DNA from: Micromonospora sediminimaris
Lineage (GTDB): Bacteria > Actinomycetota > Actinomycetes > Mycobacteriales > Micromonosporaceae
Reading direction: 5' to 3'
NCBI GenBank assembly: GCA_900112325.1
Contig: FOLJ01000005.1
Location: forward strand, 130,134-194,133
Length of the DNA stretch: 64,000 nt
Part shown: positions 51,025-59,176 of the stretch, in pieces
Layout: each line of letters begins with the position of its first letter
How positions within the stretch are numbered: the stretch's first letter is position 1
Made by a program: the position numbers and the translations under genes
The notes under the pieces: generated by a model
Told to the model about the DNA's origin: nothing
Database searches by the model: none
Seen by the model: the letters and a program-made list of their open reading frames with translations, nothing else

Positions 51025-51098
51025 TCTCGCTCCCGACTGCCCACAACGCGACCAGTGGTCTACTGTACGGCTCGCCAGTAATGCGGAGGAGGCGCGAG

Positions 51099-51470
51099 GT
51101 GGGTCCTTTGGCGATCGTGGTGAGTCCCGGCCTGACCGGTGTCGCGAACGACCACGAAGCGGCACTCAGCGCGGTGGAAGATCTACGCGTGGATCTGCTC
51201 GAACAGGGTCTGATCTCGCACGACGAGGGCCCCGACGTACCGGGCACCAAGGGGTGGGAGCAGTACCTCACGATTCTGGTCGGCGGGGGAGGGGCGCTGG
51301 GCAGCGTCGTCGCGCTGTTCCACGCCTGGCTCAACCGCGACCGGCGTCGCTTCCTGATACTGCGTAAGCGAGTGGACGGCCGCATCGTGGCCGAGGTGGA
51401 GATCACCGGTGACACGGTGTCCGACGAGACGATCCGCGCCGCCCTGGAGCAGGTCGTCGACCTGGAGTAG
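51099..51470 (+). CDS. EACC1-like small protein, partner of the caspase-NACHT protein
   Basis: A 123-residue protein with a predicted helix LTILVGGGGALGSVVALFHAWL in mid-sequence followed by a short beta-rich domain (RRRFLILRKRVDGRIVAEVEI). This matches the effector-associated constant component 1 (EACC1) pattern described in comparative genomics of NTP-dependent conflict systems, where it neighbours caspase or trypsin effectors. The GTG at 51099 is 6 nt after GGAGGAGG; the ATG at 51081 lies too close to the promoter. It is divergent from the caspase gene with overlapping promoters (TACTGT rightward, TACAGT leftward). A role as effector adaptor is inferred. Confidence 0.72.
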   Translation: MGPLAIVVSPGLTGVANDHEAALSAVEDLRVDLLEQGLISHDEGPDVPGTKGWEQYLTILVGGGGALGSVVALFHAWLNRDRRRFLILRKRVDGRIVAEVEITGDTVSDETIRAALEQVVDLE

Positions 51471-51479
51471 GAGCGCGTC

Positions 51480-52643
51480 TCAGGTAGCGGTCGCCGGGGT
51501 TGCCGTCCGGGTGAACGGGCCGGTGCCGGTGAAGGCGTACTCCGCGAACCGGGTGCCGATCCGCTGGTGGGCTTCGGCGCTCGGGTGCAGGCCGTCCGGT
51601 AGCGGAAGGTCGGTGGCGTCGGTCGGGCCGTACAGGGCGGTGCCGTCGAGGTAGTGCAGGTTCTTGTCGGCGGCGCGGCGGTCGGCCAGCGAACGCAACT
51701 CGCGCCGGATGACCTGGAGCGTCAGGCGTCCCAGCGCGACGTCCCCGGGTGTGCCGGTCGCGACGAAACGCACCTGGTCGGTGCCGATCGACTCGGGGTC
51801 GAACGCCCCCGGGCCGGGGGTGTCTTCGTGGATTCCGCAGAACAGCGGCGAGATCAGCAGCAGCGGAACGTCGGGGTGGCCGTCGCGGATGGTGTCGAGG
51901 AAGCCGTGGACGGCGGGGACGAAGGTACGTAGCCGCATCCCGTCGAGGTTCACCACGTTGATGCCGAGCTTGACGCTGATGTAGTCGGCGGGGGCGTCGC
52001 GGATCACGCGGGCCAGGAACGGGTCGACGAACGCGCTGCCGCCCAGGCCGAGGTTGCGCAGCTCGACACCGGCCCGGCGGGCGGCGACAGCGGGCCAGAT
52101 CTCGCTGGGCGCGAGGGCGTTCGAACCGTGACTGATGGAACTGCCGTGATGTACCCACAGCGGCAACGCGGCGTCGTCCGGCTCGATCGCGGCATCGGCC
52201 CGCAGGTCGACCAGTTCGATGCTCTCGTTGTGCGGCAGCCAGATCTCGATCCGGTGGTGGCCGGCGGGCAGCCCGGAAACGGTGGTCGTGTGCACCTGTC
52301 CGGGATGGCAGGCGCTCTGGCCGCCGGTGAGATCGACATCGATCCGGTCGCCACCGGTCAGCGTGTCGCGGGCGGCGAGTGCGCCGTCGGCGTACACGTC
52401 GATGCGGCCACGCGGTCGGTCGGCGCCCAGGTAGGCGACCCGGGTCGGATGGGTCACCAGTTCCAGCGTGCTCGCCGCCGTCCGGAAGACGATGCGTACG
52501 CCGGACGGCTGGCTCTCCATCGCGAGCAGCTGGCCGTCCGGGAACTGCTCCCGTACCCAGGTCGGCAGCCGGTGCGGCCGGAGGCCGCGCGGAGTGGCCT
52601 CGACCTCGGCGACGCCACGGAGGAGTTCGGATGGGACGGGCAT
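51480..52643 (-). CDS. SGNH/GDSL-family esterase
   Basis: A 387-residue protein with an N-terminal beta-sandwich domain (about 1-160) and a C-terminal SGNH hydrolase. Block I is HHGSSISHGSN, with Ser as nucleophile; block II is NLGLGGSAF; block III is GIN; block V is LPDGLHPSAEAH, with the Asp and His of the triad. Two-domain proteins of this type act as carbohydrate or acyl esterases. No signal peptide is seen, so it is likely cytoplasmic. The ATG overlaps the last base of the TetR stop, and the pair is one operon under that regulator. Confidence 0.88.
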   Translation of the reverse strand: MPVPSELLRGVAEVEATPRGLRPHRLPTWVREQFPDGQLLAMESQPSGVRIVFRTAASTLELVTHPTRVAYLGADRPRGRIDVYADGALAARDTLTGGDRIDVDLTGGQSACHPGQVHTTTVSGLPAGHHRIEIWLPHNESIELVDLRADAAIEPDDAALPLWVHHGSSISHGSNALAPSEIWPAVAARRAGVELRNLGLGGSAFVDPFLARVIRDAPADYISVKLGINVVNLDGMRLRTFVPAVHGFLDTIRDGHPDVPLLLISPLFCGIHEDTPGPGAFDPESIGTDQVRFVATGTPGDVALGRLTLQVIRRELRSLADRRAADKNLHYLDGTALYGPTDATDLPLPDGLHPSAEAHQRIGTRFAEYAFTGTGPFTRTATPATAT

Positions 52644-53221
52644 CAGTGGTTCCCTTCGGTGGGCCAGAAGCGGAATGCGGTGTCGAGCGCGCTCAGCGCC
52701 CGTTGCCAGGAGGCGTCGGCGGGGGGCTCGCGGTGCCCGAAGCTGCCGGCCACCTCAAGTGCGAGGAAGCCGTTGATTGTCGCGCCGAGCAGCCGGGTGG
52801 CATGCACGAGTTCGGTCTCCGGCAGCTGGTAGCCACGGAGCATGGCCAGCGTGAGCGCGACCAGCCTGCCGGCGGCGTCCGACCGCACGGTGGTCGCCGC
52901 CGCCGGACGTTGCAGGGCGGCCCAACGGCCGGGGAACTGACGGGCGTAGTCGCGGTGCGCGTCGGCGAGAGCGGTGAGCGCGTCTCGCTGCGAGCGGCCG
53001 CCGATCGCGATCGCGATCCGGTCGGCCAGCTCGCCGAGGGCCAGTTCCTGGACGCTGTCGAGCAGTGCGGACCGGTCACGGACATGCGAGTAGAGGCTCG
53101 CTGTCTGCACGCCGAAATGGCGGGCCAGCGCCGACAGGGTGATCGCGTCGAATCCTTCCCGGTCCGCCAGCTGGGCCGCCGCGGCGATGACGACCGCCGG
53201 GGTGAGGTTCGCTCGTGCCAT
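52643..53221 (-). CDS. TetR family regulator with WHG-type C-terminal domain
   Basis: A 192-residue protein with a TetR helix-turn-helix (AVVIAAAAQLADREGFDAITLSALARHFGVQTASLYSHVRDRSALL, in sections). The C-terminal region (GYQLPETELVHATRLLGATINGFLALE) has the pattern of the TetR WHG domain. Start at the ATG at 53221; a GTG two codons earlier is possible. An AT-rich inverted repeat lies 18 bp upstream, which is a natural autoregulatory operator. It is co-transcribed with the SGNH esterase. Confidence 0.88.
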   Translation of the reverse strand: MARANLTPAVVIAAAAQLADREGFDAITLSALARHFGVQTASLYSHVRDRSALLDSVQELALGELADRIAIAIGGRSQRDALTALADAHRDYARQFPGRWAALQRPAAATTVRSDAAGRLVALTLAMLRGYQLPETELVHATRLLGATINGFLALEVAGSFGHREPPADASWQRALSALDTAFRFWPTEGNH

Positions 53222-53239
53222 ACCCACACCCTACACCCT

Positions 53240-53267
53240 TTAGATTAAAACCTAATAGCTTTAGGTT
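53240..53267. promoter_or_regulatory. Operator-like AT-rich repeat upstream of TetR
   Basis: TTAGATT-AA-AACCTAA at 53240-53255 is an imperfect palindrome (6 of 7 positions), and a further TTAGGTT half-site lies at 53261-53267. The AT-rich tract stands out in this GC-rich DNA and overlaps the promoter of the TetR-esterase operon. Confidence 0.55.
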
Positions 53268-53390
53268 TCTCCCGGCGGCACCCCCGGGCCCATCGCTACG
53301 AGTGACAGGATCTCCGAGACGGTGTTGCCGCCCGGACGCGGCACCGACGACGATGCCGAGCCCGTTACCGACGCGACTGGGGACGCCGCA

Positions 53391-53885
53391 ATGAGCCCGC
53401 TCGACGACCTGATGATCCGTGCCGCCCACCGCGTCGACCTGGACGGTCTGGGCGAATTGGCGGGTTCGCAGGACCGCGCCGAGGTGCGTCTCCAGGCCGC
53501 CGGGCGAGGCGAGGAGGCAATGCTCGTCGCGGTGGCCGCCGACCGCGTCGTGGGGGTGGTGAGCGTCCGGTGGCGGGACGGCTGCGACACCCCCAACCCA
53601 TGGCTGTACGGGCTGGCGGTGGTCGCGCCGGCCCGTCGCCGTGGGGTAGGAAGGGCGCTTGTCGCAGCCAGCGAAGCGGCAGGTGCGGCGCGCGGCGCCG
53701 ACGCCATGAGTCTCGACGTCGACGTTGACGATGAGGCGGCCGTCTCGTTCTACCAGAGGTTGGGTTACGTGATCGTTCGACCTCACCAGCACCGCTGGCG
53801 CGCGGTCGACCCGCGTACCGGCGCGGTGACCGGCGAAGGCACGGCGCCGACGTGGATCATGCGTCGCCACCTCCCAGTAGCATGA
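53391..53885 (+). CDS. GNAT family N-acetyltransferase
   Basis: The protein is 164 residues from the ATG at 53391, which follows GGGGA at 7 nt; the frame is open to 53322. GNAT features are MLVAVAADRVVGVVSVRW (beta strands 2-4), YGLAVVAPARRRGVGRALV with the acetyl-CoA loop RRRGVGRAL, and DVDDEAAVSFYQRLGYV at the C-terminal motif B. It transfers an acyl group from acyl-CoA to an unknown amine. No neighbour suggests the substrate. Confidence 0.87.
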   Translation: MSPLDDLMIRAAHRVDLDGLGELAGSQDRAEVRLQAAGRGEEAMLVAVAADRVVGVVSVRWRDGCDTPNPWLYGLAVVAPARRRGVGRALVAASEAAGAARGADAMSLDVDVDDEAAVSFYQRLGYVIVRPHQHRWRAVDPRTGAVTGEGTAPTWIMRRHLPVA

Positions 53886-54020
53886 TCCGCCTCGCAGATC
53901 CGACACCGGACTCCAGGGGCGGCGTTGTGGCGGGTTAGCTGCTCAGTCGGTGTGGTAGATGAGTCTCCCGGTGTTTCCATTCTCGGGTAGGTAGCGCTGG
54001 TCACAACAGACGGTCGACGG

Positions 54021-54403
54021 TCAGCGTCGGACCGCGTACCTGACATGGACGGCGTACGGCGACTGGTGGACCGAGAGGATCTCGAGGTCGCGGTCGAAGC
54101 CCTCGAAGAGCCGCTTGCCTCGGCCGAGCGTCACCGGAGCGGTGGTGATGCCGAGTTCGTTGACAGGCCGCCGGTCGCCCCGTCGAGCAGTGCGTCGTAG
54201 TAGGCGCGGTCCGCGTCGCTCATGCCTGCACCGGGCTCATGGTCGGTCTCGTAGGTCCACGGGCCGCCCATCACCCAGTAGCGCAGCCGCTCACCGCCGA
54301 CCCCGAGCCCCTGGCCCTCACGGTCGTCCGGACCGGTGACGTAGCCATCCACCGACACGGTGATGGCGGCCTTGACCCGGCCGCGACTCTCGGTCGTGCT
54401 CAT
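54021..54403 (-). pseudogene. Decayed RibD-C/dihydrofolate-reductase-like gene
   Basis: The minus strand begins with a normal family N-terminus (AAITVSVDGYVTGPDD, then LRYWVMGGPWTYE). At about 54165 the frame continues into an early stop, while another frame gives the normal C-terminus (NELGITTAPVTLGRGKRLFEGF to SPYAVHVRYAVRR). The middle of the family, roughly 70-80 residues including the CGRxTY region, is missing. An internal deletion with a frameshift explains this. The complete gene would be about 200 codons long. Confidence 0.78.
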
Positions 54404-54452
54404 CCGCTGCTACCTCCAGTTGTCTGTCGGGTGTAGGCCCACCTGCGACGAA

Positions 54453-55862
54453 TCATCGGTCTGCAATGTCAGGCAGGGGAGGCGCGGCGCGGGGCTTCCG
54501 CGCCAATCGCAGGACCGCCAGCGCGACCGCCAGCCCCGCCAGGCCGAGGAGCACCGGGCGCAGGGTCAACAACCATGGCCACCCCGGCCCGGACAGCTGG
54601 AGATCCGAGCGGGGGTACTCCAGGATCTTGGCGGTCCACCGTCCGGTGGGCACATCCATGCTGCGGGCCAGTTCCCGCAGCGCCGGGTCGAACGCGAAGC
54701 CGGGCCGCTCATGCAGGTACGCCACCGGTACGTCGGCGCGGTCGCCCAACCCGACGAGCGCGGCGGGCGGATCGGCGGCGGCGTCGGCACCGGGAACGAG
54801 CAGCCGGTCGACGCGTTCCGCGTCGCCGAGTTGTGCCCGGGGGACGAAGGTCAGGCCGTGCCGGGAACGGATCCGGTCCCCGGCCGCGACCGCCACTGTC
54901 CGCGCGGCCTTGACCTCGGCGTACGGGGTGAACGCCGAGGCCAGTTCGAGCTCACCCACACCATCGGTGAGCACCACCCCCAGGGTGGTCTCCCGCGCGC
55001 GGAAGCCGACGTTGAGCACGTGCAGAAGCGCGTCGCCGACGGTCAGCCGCGACCTCGGCAGGGCGGCTGCGCTGCCGGGGGAGTAGTGCCGCCAACCCAC
55101 CGCCGTCGCGGCCGTCGCGGCGATGTCGGTACCCGCGAGCCGCTCCACCGCCCGCAACGTGCCGTCGACTGAGGACAACAGACCGCCGGTGGTGATGACG
55201 TCGCCGTCGTCGAGATAGCGGAACCCGCGCTGCCAACGCACATCGGGATGGCGCTCCCGCAAACCGTCGAGCCGGTACCAGTGCGTGGTCGCGTCGCGGC
55301 CGTCAAGTAGACCGGCCTCGGCGAGCAGTCGCGCGCCGGTGCACACCCCCAGCAGCAGCCCGCGCCGGGCGCTGTCGCGCAGCCACCCGGTCACCCGCGC
55401 GTCGCTGGACTCCGATGCCGGCATCTCCGGTACGACTGTGACGTCCGGCGCGGCACCACCCAGCCGCCGGTCCAGTTGCGCGAAGTCGAGATCGGGTACG
55501 AGATCCAGCCCGCCGAGCAGCGGCACGAGGCGACGTTCCGGCGCGACGGTGTAGACGTTGAACGCACCACTGGCGGCGAGAACCTCGTACGGGACGAGCG
55601 TGTCGGCGATGTTGGCGCCGTCGTTGCCGACGACGACCACGGCGGTGGGCTTACCGGGGTCGTGTGCCGGCGGAACGGCCGCCGCGATCGCCGCCGCGTC
55701 GGCGTCGGGTTGCGCGTACCGGTCCCGGTCGAAGGTGTGCAGGCCAGCGGCGAAGGTGGCCGCCGGGACGGCGAGGAAGGCGAGCAGCACCACCGCGCCT
55801 CGGGTGAGTCTCCGCACCACGCGGCGGTGGCCGGGAGGCGCCAGCTTCCCCGTGCTACGCAT
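54453..55862 (-). CDS. Membrane-anchored protein with two DJ-1/PfpI-like domains
   Basis: A 469-residue protein starting at the ATG at 55862. One N-terminal transmembrane helix (about 20-42, VVLLAFLAVPAATFAAGLH) leads to an external region, and a second helix is near the C-terminus (LLTLRPVLLGLAGLAVALAVL). The region between has a DJ-1/PfpI-like domain with the nucleophile-elbow Cys (LLLGVCTGARLLAEAGLLDG, then THW as in GATase1-like AraC regulators) and a second, degenerate copy (TLGVVLTDGVGELELASAF). Amidase, glyoxalase or ligand-sensing roles are all known in this superfamily. It is divergent from a histidine kinase gene, so a sensing link is possible. Confidence 0.75.
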   Translation of the reverse strand: MRSTGKLAPPGHRRVVRRLTRGAVVLLAFLAVPAATFAAGLHTFDRDRYAQPDADAAAIAAAVPPAHDPGKPTAVVVVGNDGANIADTLVPYEVLAASGAFNVYTVAPERRLVPLLGGLDLVPDLDFAQLDRRLGGAAPDVTVVPEMPASESSDARVTGWLRDSARRGLLLGVCTGARLLAEAGLLDGRDATTHWYRLDGLRERHPDVRWQRGFRYLDDGDVITTGGLLSSVDGTLRAVERLAGTDIAATAATAVGWRHYSPGSAAALPRSRLTVGDALLHVLNVGFRARETTLGVVLTDGVGELELASAFTPYAEVKAARTVAVAAGDRIRSRHGLTFVPRAQLGDAERVDRLLVPGADAAADPPAALVGLGDRADVPVAYLHERPGFAFDPALRELARSMDVPTGRWTAKILEYPRSDLQLSGPGWPWLLTLRPVLLGLAGLAVALAVLRLARKPRAAPPLPDIADR

Positions 55863-56077
55863 GCTGACCTCCGCAACTGCTGACGACGGACCGTAGGTCG
55901 AGTCTCGTGCGGTGCGGACGCGGCGGACCAGTGCCGCCGCGCACGAGCTGAATGTGCGATCCGCACGGGCCGGAGGGTGCGCCGGGCACATCTTCGTTTC
56001 GGTGGCGGGCGGTGGCGACTACCGTGCAGACGGCAGCAGCCGGCCAGGAACCGGCGAGGAGGAAGGTGCCAGCAGGA

Positions 56078-58102
56078 ATGGACGCGGACCGGGGGCCGGC
56101 CCCGGACGCCCACCGGCACTCGTGGGTGTCCGCGACTGTCTTCCTCTGCCTGACCCTGCCCGTCGGCGCAGGGATCGCGGTCCACTGGGCGGGTCCGCTC
56201 GCCGGCGTGGTGACCATCCTGGCGTTCGCGCTACCGCTGCTGTACGCCGTACCGGCGACCCGGCCCTGGTGGGCGCGCCACCGCGCGCTCCTGCTCACCA
56301 CCCAGGCGTTGCTGACCTACCTGCCGTTCGTGCTGTTCGGGGGTGACTGGGTGGTCGGCACGTCCGGTCTGCTGGGCGCGCTGCTGCTGTTGACGGTGGC
56401 GACGCCGATGTCATGGCTGCTGTTCGGCGTCGCAGTGGCGGCCGAGAGTGTGCTGCGCTTCGCCGTCGTCGGCCTGCCGCATCTCACCGGCCTCTCGGAG
56501 ACCCCGCTGGTCCTCGTCCTACCGGTCTACGTCGGCATGGCCCTGTTCGGACTGGTCCGGCTCGCCGGCATCGTCACCGAACTGGACACCGCCCGGACCG
56601 AGCTGGCGACCCTGACCGTGGCCCGGGAACGCCTGCGGGCGGCCGAGCGACTGCGGGTGGCCGTCGGTGACCGGCTCGACACCGTGCTGGCGCATGCCCG
56701 GGCCGCACTCGCGACCGGCAGCCGGAGGTCGGACGAGGCGCGTGAACGGCTCGACGAGGCGGCGCGCAGCGCCCGGCAGGCACTCGACCAGATCCGGGCA
56801 GCGGTGGCGTACGACCGGCCGGCGAGCATGCCGGACCCGTCCGCCGACCACACCACCCAGCCGACGTTGGCACCACGGCTCGCCCGACTCGTCCTCGCCC
56901 TGGTGCTGGCCGCCCTCGCGGCGGAGTTCACGGTCAGTGCCGTGGCCAGCTCCGCGAGCACCGTCGTCATGGCGGCTTCGGTCGCCGCCATCGTGCTGCT
57001 CGCGGTGCTTCAGCTCTACCACTCCACGGCGTGGCGGGACGGTGTCCGACCGCGCGGCTGGTCGTACACGCTGACCGGCCAGTTGCTGCTCACCTGCCTG
57101 GGCTTTGTCCCGGCCATGCACCCGTCCATCCACGGGCTGAGCGGTTTCGTTGCGGGTTCGGCGTTGCTGCTGCTGCCCCGCCCATGGGGTTGGCTGACCT
57201 TCACGGTGATCCAGGCGTCGATCGCGGTGCACGCGCACGTTCTGCCCGACCTGGACACCGCCGACCTCGTCTACGCGCTCCTGGTGACGGTGACCACCGG
57301 CCTGGTCGTCCACGCGCTGTCCCGCATGGCGGCCCTTGCGGTGGAACTCGACGACGTACGCCGGCACCTCGCCCGGATGGCCGCCGTGCGGGAGCGGATA
57401 CGGGTCGCGCAGGACACCCACGACCTGCTGGGGATGGGCCTGTCAGCGGTCGCGCTCAAGTGTGACCTGGCCCGGCGGCTGATCGGCCGCGACGACGCCG
57501 CGGCGCGCGCGGAGTTGCAGGCGTTGACCCGGCTGGCCCGGCAGGCACGGGCGGACCTGCGGACCGTGACCGCCGACGAACGTGTCCTCTCGCTCAGCGT
57601 CGAACTGGCTGCGGCGGCTGAGGTGCTCGCCGCCGCCGGTGTGGACGCCGTCGTGCGCGCCGAGCCGTCGGTGGCTCAGCTGCCCGAGCAACTGGACACC
57701 GTCCTTGCGACGCTCCTGCGGGAAGCGGTCACCAACGTGGTGCGGCACGCACCGGCACGGGGGTGCGAGATCACGGTCGAGGTAAGCGGGGACACGGTCC
57801 GCCTCCGGGTCACCAACGACGGCCTCCCGGGCACCGCTGGCGAGCGTGGGCAACTGCGGCCACCTGGGCCGGACGCGCCACCGGACACCGGCGGGCACGG
57901 GCTGTCCAACCTGGCCGGTCGGGTCGCTGACCTTGCCGGGCGGCTCTCCGTTCGGGTCCACGGCGGTCGCTTCGAGCTGACGGCCTGGCTGCCGCTGCCG
58001 CGCGTCCCACCACGGCAGCGCGGTGAACGGGCACCCGTCGTTGGCGACTCCGCCCACCGGCCGCCTGTTGTCGGCGGGTCCGTTCCAGAGCCGGAGACCT
58101 GA
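56078..58102 (+). CDS. NarL-type sensor histidine kinase with two TM blocks
   Basis: A 674-residue protein with two repeated halves. Each has four to five transmembrane helices followed by a coiled segment. The first coil (ERLRVAVGDRLDTVLAHARAAL) lacks the phospho-His motif; the second is a HisKA_3 domain with the phosphoacceptor His in DTHDLLGMGLSAV. The HATPase domain follows (LREAVTNVVRHA, VTNDGLPG, GGHGLSNLAGRV). The layout suggests internal duplication with the first catalytic half lost. A response regulator gene faces it 17 bp away and is probably its partner. The start at 56078 is one of several possible; the frame is open from 55952. Confidence 0.85.
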   Translation: MDADRGPAPDAHRHSWVSATVFLCLTLPVGAGIAVHWAGPLAGVVTILAFALPLLYAVPATRPWWARHRALLLTTQALLTYLPFVLFGGDWVVGTSGLLGALLLLTVATPMSWLLFGVAVAAESVLRFAVVGLPHLTGLSETPLVLVLPVYVGMALFGLVRLAGIVTELDTARTELATLTVARERLRAAERLRVAVGDRLDTVLAHARAALATGSRRSDEARERLDEAARSARQALDQIRAAVAYDRPASMPDPSADHTTQPTLAPRLARLVLALVLAALAAEFTVSAVASSASTVVMAASVAAIVLLAVLQLYHSTAWRDGVRPRGWSYTLTGQLLLTCLGFVPAMHPSIHGLSGFVAGSALLLLPRPWGWLTFTVIQASIAVHAHVLPDLDTADLVYALLVTVTTGLVVHALSRMAALAVELDDVRRHLARMAAVRERIRVAQDTHDLLGMGLSAVALKCDLARRLIGRDDAAARAELQALTRLARQARADLRTVTADERVLSLSVELAAAAEVLAAAGVDAVVRAEPSVAQLPEQLDTVLATLLREAVTNVVRHAPARGCEITVEVSGDTVRLRVTNDGLPGTAGERGQLRPPGPDAPPDTGGHGLSNLAGRVADLAGRLSVRVHGGRFELTAWLPLPRVPPRQRGERAPVVGDSAHRPPVVGGSVPEPET

Positions 58103-58119
58103 CGTGCGGATCCGTTCCG

Positions 58120-58725
58120 CTACAGCCAGCCGGCCTCGGTGGCGATGCGGGCGGCGTCCACCCGGTTACGCGCGCCCAGCTTGGTGACGGCCGAGGCCAG
58201 GTAGTTGCGCACCGTGCCACGGGACAGGTGCAGGTCGGCGGCGATCTCGGCCGCCGACGCGCCGGCCGCGTGCCGGGTGAGGATCTCGGCCTCCCGGGCG
58301 GTCAACGGGTTGTCCGCCGCCTCCAGCGCCGCCAACGCCAGCTGTGACTCCACCACCCGTTCTCCGCCGGCCACCCGCCGGACCGCGTCGATCAGCTGCT
58401 CCGCCGGGGCGTCCTTGACCATGAAGCCGCTCACCCCGGCGGCGACCGCCCGGCGGAGATTGCCGGGCCGGCCCAGCCCGGTCAGGATCAACGTACGGCA
58501 CTGCGGGAGGCGCTGGTGCAGTTCGGCCGCCGCAGTCAGGCCGTCGACGCCGGGTAGGTCGATGTCGACCACGGCGACGTCCGGGCGGTGCTGTAGCGCG
58601 GCCGGGACGATCTCGTCGCCCCTGGCGACCGTCGTGACCACGGCCAGGTCGTCCTCAAGCCGCAGCACCGCGGCCAGGGTGTCCCGCAGGATGCGTACGT
58701 CCTCTGCGAGAAGAATCCGGATCAC
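58120..58725 (-). CDS. NarL/LuxR-type response regulator
   Basis: A 201-residue protein with a receiver domain (ILLAEDVRILRDTLAAVL; phosphoacceptor Asp in VAVVDIDLPGVDG; Thr and Lys in LILTGLG and FMVKDAP) and a LuxR helix-turn-helix (LTAREAEILTRHAAGASAAEIAADL, RGTVRNYLASAVTKLGARNR). The GTG at 58725 follows GGGAGGA; the frame extends upstream without support. It probably works with the convergent NarL-type kinase, although the two genes are on opposite strands, which is uncommon for a cognate pair. Confidence 0.9.
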   Translation of the reverse strand: MIRILLAEDVRILRDTLAAVLRLEDDLAVVTTVARGDEIVPAALQHRPDVAVVDIDLPGVDGLTAAAELHQRLPQCRTLILTGLGRPGNLRRAVAAGVSGFMVKDAPAEQLIDAVRRVAGGERVVESQLALAALEAADNPLTAREAEILTRHAAGASAAEIAADLHLSRGTVRNYLASAVTKLGARNRVDAARIATEAGWL

Positions 58726-59176
58726 TCGTTCCTCCCGAGCCGATCGGCCAGCCGGCCCCGGTGCCGGCTCTGCCGCGCCCACGCCGACCGTACGCCGCGG
58801 CGCTCGGGGCCGTGCGGCCGCCCAGCGGTTGGACACATGAATCCGGGGTTTCCAATTCATCACGCAATTTGACCGGACGTTGCGGTCGGATGCCTCCTGG
58901 GTTAGCGCTAACACGGCGGCTGCTTGTGACCTCTACCATGTTGACATCCGTCGACCGGTTGCCGATTCGCGACCTGTGACAACCGCCGTCTCGCCGGTGA
59001 CCTCGCCATTCACGTGCGCCGTACGGCAACGGTGCCGTAGCTGGTCATTCCGATCAATCATGTCGCGTTCCAAATGGTATTGCCGGCGACATTTCTCGGT
59101 AACCCCGGACCGTGGCCCGGTCGCTACGTTCAGCATCGGCCGGCGGAAAGCCGGAAAATGATCTGGGAGAGGGAGC
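58726..59176. promoter_or_regulatory. Divergent control region between response regulator and secreted hydrolase
   Basis: About 450 bp without a supported gene, with AT-rich patches (58850-58870, 59040-59095). It holds the perfect palindrome at 58911-58922. A GGGAGAGGGAG ribosome-binding site lies before the hydrolase ATG at 59177. Promoter boxes cannot be fixed with confidence. Confidence 0.45.
58911..58922. promoter_or_regulatory. Perfect 12-bp palindrome, LacI-type operator
   Basis: GTTAGCGCTAAC is a perfect palindrome with the central CG step typical of LacI/GalR-family operators. No LacI gene is in the window, so the regulator would be encoded elsewhere. Confidence 0.5.

Noticed and set aside
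49705..51081. A 458-codon rightward frame opposite the caspase N-terminus
   Set aside because: No recognisable domain; the opposite frame carries the caspase, HATPase and DUF4062 motifs.
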